Positions 56,237 to 64,000 of a stretch of DNA of 64,000 nucleotides are shown here, piece after piece. Every line of letters begins with the position of its first letter. Within the stretch, counting starts at the first letter, position 1. The position numbers and the translations under genes are program-made. Source of the stretch: Microbispora sp. ZYX-F-249. GTDB lineage: Bacteria; Actinomycetota; Actinomycetes; Streptosporangiales; Streptosporangiaceae. Where the stretch lies: positions 89,926-153,925 of the forward strand of contig NZ_JBDJAW010000018.1 of the NCBI RefSeq assembly GCF_039649665.1, written 5' to 3'. Below the pieces are notes generated by a model. The model worked only from the letters and a program-made list of their open reading frames with translations, had not been told where the DNA came from and searched no databases.

Positions 56237-56351
56237 TCGGGCGAGGTTTCTCCGTGTGGTGGTCGCGATCCTGCCGGTATGGCTCGCGCCGACCGGCCGC
56301 AGGGGTTCTGGTGTTCGCCGTGCCGCTGTCGTCCTGGGTGGGGGTGGGCGG

Positions 56352-56885
56352 ATGGCGCTGATCGCGGTGGCGTCTCCCGGCGGGGCGCCCGGGGTCACCA
56401 CGGTGTGCCTGGCCGCCGCGTTCACCTGGCCCAAGCCGGTGTTGCTCGCCGATTGCGACCCCTCCGGTGGCGGCGTGCTGCCGGGCTACTTCGTAGGGCG
56501 GCAGCCGTACCGGACCGGGGTGGCCGAGGTGGCCATGACGGCGGCGCGTGACCTGGAGGCCACGCGGGCGCAGCTGGCCGAGGAGGCCGTCGCGCTCGAC
56601 GGGGACGCCCGGCGCAGGCTGCTGCTGCCCGGGGTGGCAGACCCCCGCCAGGCCCTGCAGATCAAGGGCTCCTGGCCGCAGATCGCCCAGGTCCTGACCA
56701 CCGCCGGGCGGGATGTCATCGCGGACGTGGGCGCGCTTGGGGTGGAGAGCGTGCCGTACGCGATCCTCACCGCGGCCGACGCCGTGGTGCTCGTGCTGCG
56801 CCGACGGTGCGGTTCGTCGCGATGGCCGGGCCGCGGATTGAGGCGCTCAGCCGCGGTGTCGCCTGTTTTGGTGAGTCTCACCTGA
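56352..56885 (+). pseudogene. MinD-like ATPase fragment with frameshift
   Basis: The first about 150 residues are family-like: MALIAVASPGGAPGVTTVCL (degenerate P-loop usual for the SAF-linked ATPases), VLLADCDPSGGGVLPGYF and DVIADVGALGVESVPYAILT. Near 56800 the reading changes frame: VLVLRR should be followed by TVRFVAMAGPRIEALSRGVA, which is present in the frame one base away. After about 30 further residues the similarity ends, so the 3' portion is also gone. A tad-type secretion or pilus locus seems to have been lost here. Confidence 0.6.
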
Positions 56886-56909
56886 TGTCCGGGTCGATTT
56901 CGGCTACCG

Positions 56910-56984
56910 TTCTACGAGTCCGTCTTCGGCCTGACCGTCGTCAGCCGCGAGGTCAACGAGGAGCAGGGCGTCCGGGAAACCAAG
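56910..56984 (+). pseudogene. 25-residue fragment of methylmalonyl-CoA epimerase
   Basis: FYESVFGLTVVSREVNEEQG followed by VRETK closely resembles the N-terminal part of methylmalonyl-CoA epimerase (the EVNEEQGVRE segment is very conserved). Sequence on both sides has no further match. Too short to be functional; a recombination scar. The assignment rests on one motif. Confidence 0.45.
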
Positions 56985-57381
56985 GCGGCGACGGCGGCCA
57001 TGCCCGCCGCGAGCGGCCGGGCCGCTGCCGTGGACTTCATGCCAGGCATCGTGGCGGGCCGGCATGCGTTCCACGCGATCGTGAGCCACGGCGGATCGAG
57101 GCGCACGTCCGACGACGGACGCTGGACCTCGGCTGGAGCTGTTTCCACCATCCAGCCGAGCTGGCCCCGCTCGGGCGGACGGCTGCGCCGCAGCCGGGCG
57201 AGGAGGCCCCCGGGCACGACCAGCGCCAGCCCGGCTTCTCACGAATGCGCCGCGGGTCCAGCATGCCTACGGCGTCACCCCTGTTCCGGCCGCTGACTCT
57301 GCGCAGGCGCAGCCCGTCGCCGCACCCCGGGTTCTCGCCCGCGCGTCACCGAGGCCGCGGTGGGCGAGTGAGCACCCCGAC

Positions 57382-57612
57382 GTGGCCGCGATGGCCCGGC
57401 TGGCCGCCAGCCCCGAGGACCTTGCGACCCTGGGCGTCTGCTGCACCACCGGCTCCCTGCGCCGTGCCGTCGGCCTTCTCCGCCTCCACCACAGCAGGGT
57501 CGCCCGGCGCCTCGGCCGGATCGGGCGGACCCTCGGCATCGACCTCACCGAACCGGCCGGGCTGACCCGGGCCGGGATCGCCCTCACCACCTGGCGGCTG
57601 CTGACCGGCTGA
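57382..57612 (+). pseudogene. C-terminal helix-turn-helix fragment of a regulator
   Basis: 76 residues starting at GTG 57382. The segment SLRRAVGLLRLHHSRVARRL then GRIGRTLGIDLTEPAGL is a PucR/CdaR-like C-terminal helix-turn-helix, and LTRAGIALTTWRLLTG is the usual end. The N-terminal sensor part that such regulators have (300 residues or more) is absent, and no ribosome binding site precedes the start. Bases 56985-57381 show nothing recognisable. Confidence 0.5.
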
Positions 57613-57774
57613 GCCCGTTCCGCCTCGCCGGGCCGAACCCGCGAGACCGCCGCGAGCAGTGGCCGTGCCGTCTGTCCGCTTCCGCAACACGGCCGTTACG
57701 CCGGAGGGTTGACCACGGGTCAGGGGACGGGGATAACTGACGCGGGGGCCGCAATCCGTAGGTTGGAGCCGTGG

Positions 57775-60654
57775 ATGAGCATCGTGCCCTCGCCCCCGCT
57801 GGTCGGACGCGCCGCTGAACTGCGGACCCTCATCGACGCGGTGACCCGGCCGCCCGCGGTCGTGCTGGTGGAGGGCGAGGCGGGCATCGGCAAGACCCGG
57901 CTCGTCCGCGCCGCGCTCGACCGCCTGCCGTCCGGCGACCGGGCCGTCCTGCTCGGCTACTGCCACCAGATCCGCGAGCCGTTCCCGTACGGGCCGGTCT
58001 TCGAGGCGCTGCGGGACATCAGGGGACGGCTCCCGGCGGCGCACCGGCTCAACCCGGTCACCGGTGCGCTCCGCGGCTACCTCCCCGAGCTGGCCGGCGC
58101 GCTGCCGCCGCCGCCCCAGCCGCTGGACGACCCGCGGGCCGAGCGCCACCGGGTGTTCCGCGCCATACGCGCCCTGCTGGCGGCCGTCGGACCGGCCGTG
58201 CTCGTCGTCGAGGACCTGCACTGGGCCGACGACGGCACGCTCGACCTGCTGCGCTTCCTGGCCGGTCAGCCGCCGCAGGGGCTGGCGGTGGTCGCGACCT
58301 GCCGGCGGGACGGCACGGCCGGGCCGCCGCTCGGCCGGGCCTACCGGCACCAGCCGGACACGGCCAACGTCGTCGTACGGCTGGCGCCGCTGGACGTGCC
58401 GGCTGTGGCCAGCCTGGCCGGCGCGCTGCTGGAGCGGTCCGACCTGGCTCCCGGGTTCGTCGCGCGGCTGCACGAGCGCACGGCGGGCATCCCGTTCGTG
58501 GTGGAGGAACTCGTCCGGTCGCTGCCCGCCGGTCTTCCCGGCGCGGACGATCCGGACTCGCTCGACCGCGCCGTCGACCGCGCCGGCGTCCCGCTGCTGC
58601 TGCGCGAGGCGATGGCCGAGCGGATGGCGGGACTGTCCCCGGCGGCGGCGCGCGCGGTCCGGGCGGCGGCGGTGCTGCGGCTGCCCGCGGACGAGGAGAC
58701 GATCACCGCGGTCGCCGGGGGCACCTCCGGGCCGGGCTCCGCCGGGCCGGGCAGCCTCGGGCCGGGCTCCGCCGGCTTGGCCGAGGCGCTGCGCGCCGGG
58801 GTCCTGCACGAACATCCCGGCGGCCGGTACGGCTTCCGCCACGCGCTGGCCCAGCAGGCCGTCTACGACGCCGTCCCCGGCCCGGAACGCCGGTCGGCGC
58901 ACGTCAGAGCGATGGCCGCGCTCGCCGCCACGGACGCGCCGCCGCTGGTGCAGCTGGCCTTCCACGCCCGGCGGGCCGGGGACACCGGCGCCTGGGTGCG
59001 TCACGGGACCGCCGCCGCCCGGCAGGCCGCCGCGCTGGGCGACACCGCGCTGGCCGTCGAGGTGATCGAGGGCATGCTCGACGACCCCGATCTCCCGGCC
59101 GCCGGCCGGGGCCCGTTGGTGCTGATGCTGAGCCGCCTGGCGGCGACGGGCCTGTCGCACCAGCGGGTGGTGCGGCTGCTGCGCCAGGTGCTCCGGGGTG
59201 ACTTCCTCTCCCGGGACGTGCGCGGCGAGGTGCGGCTCAACCTCGGCGTCGTCCTGTCGAACCAGGCGGGCGACGCCGCCGCGGGGCGCCCGGAGATCCT
59301 GGCCGCCCTGGCCGAGCTGAGCGACCGGCCGACGCTGGCCGCCCGCGGCTGGGCCAGCATCGCGATGCCCGAATGGGGCACCGAGTCGCTGGCGGAGCAC
59401 GCGGAGTGGATGGCCCGCGCCGAGGCGCTCGTCGCCACCGCCGACAACCCGGAGCTGTCGGCCGCGGTCCTGGCCAACCGGGCCTCCTTCGAGATGACGA
59501 CCGGTTCTCCCGGCGCGTTCGACGTCGCCGCCCGGCTTCCGGTCGCCGATCCGCGTCCGGCGGTCCGGCGGGAGGTCGCCCGGGCGTACTGCAACCTCCA
59601 CGACTCGGCGACCACCGTGGGGCTCTACGCGGCGGCCGAGCGGTTCGCCCGGGAGGGCCGGCGGCTCGCCCTGGAGACCGGCGCGCAGTATCCCGCCTTC
59701 CTCCTCGACGCCTCCGTCATCCGCAGGGAGTGGCTCACCGGGCGGTGGGACGGGCTCCGCGACCGGGCGGCGTCCCTGGGGGAGTCGGCCACCGAGACGC
59801 CGCTGATCGCGGTGGACCTCTGGCTGGTGCTCGGATCGCTGGCCCTGGCGAGGGGCGAATGGGAGGAGGCGGTCAGGCAGCTCCACCGCGCCGGGCTGGA
59901 CGCCCCTGACGCCCGCAACGTCCCGGTCGTGACGGCCGCCGCCGGAGTGCTCGTGGACCTGCATCTCGCCCGCGGGGCGGTGGACGAGGCGGCCGCGGAG
60001 GCCGGGCGGGCGGTCACCCGGCTGCGCCGCAAGGGCGTGTGGGTGTGGGGGGCGAGCCTGGTCCCGTCCGCCGCCGCCGCGTTCGCCCGGGCCGGGCGGG
60101 CGGGGACGGCGGCCGAACTGGTGGACGAGTACGCCGCCGGCATCGTGGACCGGGTGGCGCCCGCGGCGCACGCCGCGCTGCACGCCGCCCGGGGCGCGCT
60201 CGCCGCCGCCGGACTGCGGCACGCCGACGCCGCCGCCTGCTTCGCCCGGGCCCGCGAGGCGTACGCCGCACTGCCCCAGCCGTACGCGGCGGCGCGGGCG
60301 GCCGAGGGCGAGGCGCGGGCCGGGCTCGCGCTCGGGGACGGGGCCGCGGCGGCGGGCTTCCGGGAGGCCGCACAGTGGTACGGCCGGCTCGGCGCCACCC
60401 ACGACGCCGCCCGGTGCCGGCGGGCCCTGCGCGACATCGGGGTGGACGTCCCGCTGCCGCGCGGCGGGCGCCGGGGCGCCGGCGCGCTGTCGCAGCGGGA
60501 GCGGGAGGTGGCCCGGCTCGTCGCGCTCGGCCGGACCAACCGGGAGATCGCCGACGTGCTCTTCCTGTCCACACGCACGGTCGAGACCCACGTCGCCACC
60601 GTGCTGCGCAAGCTCGGCGTCCGGTCGCGGACGCAGATCGCGCCGCCCTCCTGA
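57775..60654 (+). CDS. Large LuxR-family (LAL/STAND) regulator
   Basis: A 959-residue regulator: an N-terminal AAA/STAND ATPase (Walker A GEAGIGKTR near residue 40, Walker B VLVVEDLHWADD near 145), a long helical TPR-like middle and a C-terminal LuxR helix-turn-helix (LSQREREVARLVALGRTNRE, continuing IADVLFLSTRTVETHV). Such LAL proteins often act as pathway-specific activators of catabolic or secondary metabolic genes. A short Gly/Ser/Pro repeat (SGPGSAGPGSLGPGSAG) interrupts the protein near residue 325. GGAG lies before ATG 57775 and TAGGTT 57759-57764 is a possible -10. No obvious target gene adjoins; the nearest is the M4 protease, transcribed toward it. Confidence 0.92.
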   Translation: MSIVPSPPLVGRAAELRTLIDAVTRPPAVVLVEGEAGIGKTRLVRAALDRLPSGDRAVLLGYCHQIREPFPYGPVFEALRDIRGRLPAAHRLNPVTGALRGYLPELAGALPPPPQPLDDPRAERHRVFRAIRALLAAVGPAVLVVEDLHWADDGTLDLLRFLAGQPPQGLAVVATCRRDGTAGPPLGRAYRHQPDTANVVVRLAPLDVPAVASLAGALLERSDLAPGFVARLHERTAGIPFVVEELVRSLPAGLPGADDPDSLDRAVDRAGVPLLLREAMAERMAGLSPAAARAVRAAAVLRLPADEETITAVAGGTSGPGSAGPGSLGPGSAGLAEALRAGVLHEHPGGRYGFRHALAQQAVYDAVPGPERRSAHVRAMAALAATDAPPLVQLAFHARRAGDTGAWVRHGTAAARQAAALGDTALAVEVIEGMLDDPDLPAAGRGPLVLMLSRLAATGLSHQRVVRLLRQVLRGDFLSRDVRGEVRLNLGVVLSNQAGDAAAGRPEILAALAELSDRPTLAARGWASIAMPEWGTESLAEHAEWMARAEALVATADNPELSAAVLANRASFEMTTGSPGAFDVAARLPVADPRPAVRREVARAYCNLHDSATTVGLYAAAERFAREGRRLALETGAQYPAFLLDASVIRREWLTGRWDGLRDRAASLGESATETPLIAVDLWLVLGSLALARGEWEEAVRQLHRAGLDAPDARNVPVVTAAAGVLVDLHLARGAVDEAAAEAGRAVTRLRRKGVWVWGASLVPSAAAAFARAGRAGTAAELVDEYAAGIVDRVAPAAHAALHAARGALAAAGLRHADAAACFARAREAYAALPQPYAAARAAEGEARAGLALGDGAAAAGFREAAQWYGRLGATHDAARCRRALRDIGVDVPLPRGGRRGAGALSQREREVARLVALGRTNREIADVLFLSTRTVETHVATVLRKLGVRSRTQIAPPS

Positions 60655-60673
60655 CCGGCCCCGGACGCGGAGA

Positions 60674-60699
60674 CCCCCGGGACCGCGTGGTCCCGGGGG
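60674..60699. terminator. Bidirectional terminator between LuxR and M4 protease genes
   Basis: An 11-base perfect stem, CCCCCGGGACC (60674-60684) and GGTCCCGGGGG (60689-60699), with a four-base GCGT loop, 20 bases after the plus-strand stop and 15 before the minus-strand one. Position between convergent genes suits termination in both directions. Confidence 0.8.
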
Positions 60700-60713
60700 C
60701 GGGCCGCCCTCGC

Positions 60714-62942
60714 TCAGAGCGTGATGCTCCAGGAGTCGAGGTAGCCGGTGTCGTAGGTGTACTGGTCACGGACCTCGAGGGTCCAGGTGCCCGCCGCCGT
60801 CTGGGTGACCGGGACGGAGTAGGCCCGGGTGCCGAACGACGTGCAGCTCAGGCCGCCGCTGGACTTGACCGTGTAGTAGGTGCCGTTCGGGCCCCTGAGC
60901 CTGATCCGCAGGTCCTCGGCGCAGGTGTGCGAGATCGTGATGCTCAGCTGCACCGGGGAGACCGCCGTCCCCGTGGCGGTCGAGGTGATCGGGCTGTTGA
61001 TCGTGGTCAGGTCGCTGATCGTGTAGTTGGTGCCGTTGGTGAACGTGCGCCCGCCGGAGGTACCCGACACCGTCAGCGTGTACGCCGCGGTGTGGCTGCC
61101 CGACGACCCGCTGCCCGTGACGGTGACGGTGTAGGTGCCGGCCGGGGTCGAGGCGCTGGTGGAGACGGTCAGCGTGGAGGACCCGCCCGAGCTCACCGAC
61201 GACGGGCTGAAGCTCGCGGTGGTCCCCGACGGAAGCCCGGAGGCGCTGAGGCTCACCGTCTGCGCGCTGCCCGAGGTGGTGGCCGTGGCGACCGTGGCGG
61301 TCGCCGACTGGCCGGGCGTCACCGTGCCCGCGGTGGGGCTGAGCGCCAGGGAGAAGTCGCTGCCGGAGGAGCTGCAGCTCGGCTCGCCCGACTGCGCCGG
61401 CACGCCGGCGGCGAGCCACGCCGCCTTGGTGGCCGCGCACTCGGCGCTGCTCGCGCCGTACAGCTCGACCGCCGCCGCCAGGGACGCGGTCCTGACGTTG
61501 ACGTACTTCCAGGTCGAGGTCTTGCGCATCAGCGCGCCCATGTAGATCTTGCCGGCCTTCTGGATGCCGATGCCGGTCACCGAGGAGGGGCCGCCGGAGC
61601 AGATCGGGCTGCTCGGCTTGCCGCCGCCCGGGGACGAGCCCTCGGCGAGCAGGTAGAACCAGTGGTTCAGCGGGCCGGCCGCGGAGTGGACCTCCGTACG
61701 CGGGATCGAGGAGGAGTAGCAGTTGGGGTCGCCGGCGAGGGACGGGTTGTACATGTAGCGGATCGGCCCGTCGCCGACGAGGTTGACCTCCTCGCCCACC
61801 TGGTAGTCCGGCGGGTCGTTCGGGTTGTTGGCGTACGCCTCGGTGAGCGCGCCGAAGATGTCGCCGGTGGCCTCGTTCAGGCCGCCGTTCTCGTTGCCCG
61901 AGCCGGCGGCTCCGGGAGTCGTCTGGAAGATGGCGTGACCGAACTCGTGCGCGACGACGTCGATCGGCGTGGCCTGGCGGGCGTTGTCCTGCGAGTGGCC
62001 GAAGTTGGTGTAGCTGCCGTTCCAGTAGGCGTTGACGTCGGACAGCCCGACGCGGGCGGGGAAGCCGCCGCCGCTGCCGTTGATGCCGTTGCGGCCGAGC
62101 CAGTCGCGCAGCATGTCCCACTCGCGCTGCACGCCGTAGAGCGCGTCCACGCAGGCGGTCTCCAGGTTGGTCCCGCCGCCGTTGCCCCAGGAGTCGTCGG
62201 TGCCGGTGTAGGCCGAGCCGTTCTGCCCGCCGCACCTGATGCCGCTGCGGGTGGAGTCGGTCATCGAGTACGACGTGCCGGAGCCGCTGGTGTCGATGGT
62301 GACCGTGCCGTAGTAGTAGCCGTTGCCGGTGCCGGCCTTCACCTCGTCGTAGGAGTCGGCGATCTCGCCGGTCGTCGCGTCGACGAAGACGTGCCGGATG
62401 CTCGGCTTGCCGTCGGCGATGCCGGAGACCACCGCCTCCCACGCCAGGCGGGGCTGGGCGCCCCAGGCCAGGACCACCAGGCGCGGGGCGGCGCTGTCGT
62501 CGACGCGCGACAGCACGGTCTTCGCCGTCGCCGTGGCGGTCTCGGCGGCGACCGCCGGCGAGGTCGGCACGCCCAGGGGGAGCGCGCCGGAGGCCGCCTC
62601 GGAGTCGCGTACCCGCCCATTGGAGTCGGTGACCACGACCGCGTCGCCGCCCACGATGGGCAGGCCCTTGTACGTGCGCTCATAGGTGACGTAGTACATG
62701 CCGCCGCCCGCCGTCACGGCGGTGCGCCGGTAGGTCTCGCCGGGGGACACGCGCAGGTCGTCGAAGCCGCTCGCGACGGCCTGGTCGGCCGCGGCCGCGG
62801 CCCGCTGCGCCGGATCGTCGGCGAGGGACCTCACCGCGACCTCGCTGCCCGGCGGGGGCTTCGCGGCGGCGGCGGTGGGGGGTGCCACGACGCCGGTCAC
62901 GGCCAGCGCGGCGGCCGCCGCGAGCAGTGCTGTGCGCCTCAT
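60714..62942 (-). CDS. Secreted thermolysin-like zinc metalloprotease (M4) with P-domain
   Basis: A 742-residue extracellular protease. Signal peptide residues 1 to about 28 (TAAAA), an inhibitory propeptide to about 190 (TYKGLPIVGGDAVVVTDSNG), then the M4 catalytic domain with VVAHEFGHAIF (HExxH, near residue 330) and the third zinc ligand Glu in NEATGDIFGAL about 20 residues later. After the protease come an Ig-like/BACON-type beta domain (about 530-610) and a proprotein-convertase P-domain (SPITSTATGTAVSPVQLSIT, then TCAEDLRIRLRGPNGT). ATG 62942 follows AAAGGAAG. Promoter lies in 62943-63200. Confidence 0.95.
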   Translation of the reverse strand: MRRTALLAAAAALAVTGVVAPPTAAAAKPPPGSEVAVRSLADDPAQRAAAAADQAVASGFDDLRVSPGETYRRTAVTAGGGMYYVTYERTYKGLPIVGGDAVVVTDSNGRVRDSEAASGALPLGVPTSPAVAAETATATAKTVLSRVDDSAAPRLVVLAWGAQPRLAWEAVVSGIADGKPSIRHVFVDATTGEIADSYDEVKAGTGNGYYYGTVTIDTSGSGTSYSMTDSTRSGIRCGGQNGSAYTGTDDSWGNGGGTNLETACVDALYGVQREWDMLRDWLGRNGINGSGGGFPARVGLSDVNAYWNGSYTNFGHSQDNARQATPIDVVAHEFGHAIFQTTPGAAGSGNENGGLNEATGDIFGALTEAYANNPNDPPDYQVGEEVNLVGDGPIRYMYNPSLAGDPNCYSSSIPRTEVHSAAGPLNHWFYLLAEGSSPGGGKPSSPICSGGPSSVTGIGIQKAGKIYMGALMRKTSTWKYVNVRTASLAAAVELYGASSAECAATKAAWLAAGVPAQSGEPSCSSSGSDFSLALSPTAGTVTPGQSATATVATATTSGSAQTVSLSASGLPSGTTASFSPSSVSSGGSSTLTVSTSASTPAGTYTVTVTGSGSSGSHTAAYTLTVSGTSGGRTFTNGTNYTISDLTTINSPITSTATGTAVSPVQLSITISHTCAEDLRIRLRGPNGTYYTVKSSGGLSCTSFGTRAYSVPVTQTAAGTWTLEVRDQYTYDTGYLDSWSITL

Positions 62943-63471
62943 GGGCGTCTTCCTTTCTCTGCCTCCCACGCGGCGTCCCGCCTTGTGGGCGGGCGCCGGC
63001 GGTCGCGCGGCCGGGAGACGAGCCCGGGCTGCGGACACCGTGGGAACTGGGGGGGTGATGAGAGAAATGGAGGGGGATGTCCGCTGTGTGGGGTACGAGC
63101 GGACGCGTCTCTCCCATGGCGGAAAAGGCCGGGAGGATGAGAGGGGTTCTACGTCACGGGGCTCCTCGCTTCGCCGACCCGGCCGGGATAACCGGCTCGT
63201 GCGCGACGTTAGAACCATGGCCGGGACGCGAACATCCGTAGCGATATCCGTACATCTACGGAAAAGCGACTCGCATGGTGCGTATGGCGTAAGAAAGCGG
63301 CTCGACCGAATAGGCGCGCGCCCGGCGAAGGTGGCCCTAGGGAAACGTCCGTTCGGGCCACCCGGCCTGACCGGTCCACGCGTCCGTCAGATCCTGCAGG
63401 AGTTGGGGCTGCCCCACGACCACACGATCGGCGACCTCCCGTTCAGAACCTGGAGAGGGCCGTCGCGTCCT
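62943..63471. other. 529-base region without recognised gene
   Basis: Upstream space of the M4 protease gene. Near 63234-63261, ATCCGTA occurs twice, and CCGTAG (63236-63241) and CTACGG (63256-63261) form an inverted pair with a 14-base spacer; this could be a regulator site. Other open frames in the region are not protein-like. Confidence 0.45.
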
Positions 63472-63808
63472 TCACACGGTGTTCTTGGCGACGATCCTGG
63501 TGGTGAAGCCGCTCTTCCAGTTCCACGCGTCGTAGGCGACGGCGCACGTCGCAGTGGGCGGCGGTGACGACGGCGGTGGGGAGGAGGGCGGCGGTGACGA
63601 CGGAACACCGGGGACGGTCAGCGGCTCGGACGGCTCGCTGAGGTTCCCGGATGGGTCGTGCCTCACCACCTGCAAGGTGGAGGAGGGCTCAGACCCGATC
63701 GTCACCATCGTGCGCGGCAGGCCGCTGTAGATCGCGTACTGCCAGCCCTCCGAGGAACGGCGGAACACGTCGAATCCCCCGCCGCCCGCGGTGCTGCCGT
63801 TGTAATCG
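63472..63808 (-). pseudogene. Remnant of a secreted CBM2 protein
   Basis: On the minus strand, a degraded domain of secreted type (FRRSSEGWQYAIYSGLPRTM), a Ser/Pro linker (SSPPPSSPPPSSPPP) and the first 25 residues of a CBM2 (CAVAYDAWNWKSGFTTRIVA) are joined, and the frame stops at 63472 before the second half of the module. A TAG lies upstream at about 63809, and there is no start before VFRRSS. Both ends are therefore missing. The intact version would resemble the xylanase-type CBM2 enzymes. Confidence 0.65.
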
Positions 63809-63889
63809 GGATTCTAGTTTCCTGCAAGCGGCCACGTTTATCACTGAGAAGCCCTGACAGGGCGCGGACCTTCGGAGTAGGAGCACATC

Positions 63890-64000
63890 ATGAACCGCCG
63901 CTTTTCTCTGTCGGTGTCGGCCGCTGTGGCGCTTTCGACCGCCGCGCTTATGGGGCTTCCCGTCTCTACGGGTAGCGCCGCCGCCGCCACGACGTCGGCA
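63890..64000 (+). CDS. 5' end of a secreted protein (runs out of window)
   Basis: The first 37 codons encode a clear signal peptide: NRRFSLSVSAAVALSTAALM, followed by GLPVSTGSAAAA. ATG 63890 follows AGGAG at good spacing. Product unknown because the mature part lies outside the window. Confidence 0.7.
   Translation, partial: MNRRFSLSVSAAVALSTAALMGLPVSTGSAAAATTSA

Noticed and set aside
57346..60591. A 1081-codon minus-strand open frame opposite the LuxR regulator
   Set aside because: Composed of low-complexity Arg/Gly/Val/His translation typical of antisense in GC-rich DNA; the plus strand encodes a full ATPase-TPR-LuxR protein.
60039..63140. A 1033-codon plus-strand open frame opposite the M4 protease
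   Set aside because: No domain-like sequence; the minus strand has signal peptide, HExxH and P-domain.

Overview
The window is a piece of a high-GC actinobacterial chromosome. The housekeeping block (pyrG, NUDIX, xerD, parA, scpA, scpB, rluB, aroH, tyrA, cmk, der), heavy GTG/TTG start use, many leaderless starts and numerous MarR, LuxR and two-component regulators all fit. Secreted xylan-degrading enzymes, a LysM fragment typical of Streptosporangiales regulators and SAF/MinD-like remnants suggest Streptosporangiaceae or a relative; that placement is inference. No rRNA, tRNA, CRISPR array, complete insertion sequence or prophage was recognised.

Layout. 1-4.9 kb: the 3' part of uvrB, a lipoprotein, a DUF4126 membrane protein, a Uma2 nuclease-like gene and a hexapeptide acyltransferase. 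5-19.4 kb: nucleotide, recombination, segregation (ParA-ScpAB), ribosome (RluB, Der) and aromatic amino acid genes. This run is broken by a minus-strand pair, a MerR-PP2C fusion regulator overlapping an MFS transporter. 19.4-26.1 kb: a small membrane protein and a decayed gene, a vanadium haloperoxidase-like secreted enzyme, a GH11 xylanase with CBM2, a SMI1/KNR4 protein and a two-component pair behind a perfect palindrome. 26.1-30.1 kb: a membrane-anchored multicopper oxidase coupled to a four-helix membrane protein, two paralogous cupins and a divergent MarR regulator. 30.1-35.5 kb: an LprG-like lipoprotein/MFS operon resembling mycobacterial lprG-P55, a MarR regulator divergent from a cation diffusion facilitator, a Sfp-type phosphopantetheinyl transferase and a secreted I36-type protein.

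35.6-52.3 kb: Xaa-Pro aminopeptidase, CBS and Smr proteins, a GH54 arabinofuranosidase behind three palindromes, several hypotheticals, MarR, a PTS-type dihydroxyacetone kinase operon (dhaKLM), an Asp-box membrane protein, a cyclase/ThDP-enzyme operon and a PlsC-like acyltransferase. 52.3-57.6 kb is a decayed accessory zone: a hydrolase lacking its N-terminus and catalytic Ser, a LysM fragment, an apparently intact VapBC module, a frameshifted XRE/TPR regulator, fragments of a SAF protein, a MinD-like ATPase and methylmalonyl-CoA epimerase, and an HTH fragment. 57.8-64 kb: a large LuxR/STAND regulator, a strong bidirectional terminator, an M4 metalloprotease, a CBM2 protein remnant and the start of a secreted protein.

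Together the GH11 xylanase, the GH54 arabinofuranosidase and the CBM2 remnant point to plant-biomass degradation. The GH54 gene carries LacI-type candidate operators. The least familiar arrangements are the MerR-PP2C/MFS unit, the multicopper-oxidase/cupin/MarR block and the cyclase/ThDP-enzyme pair.
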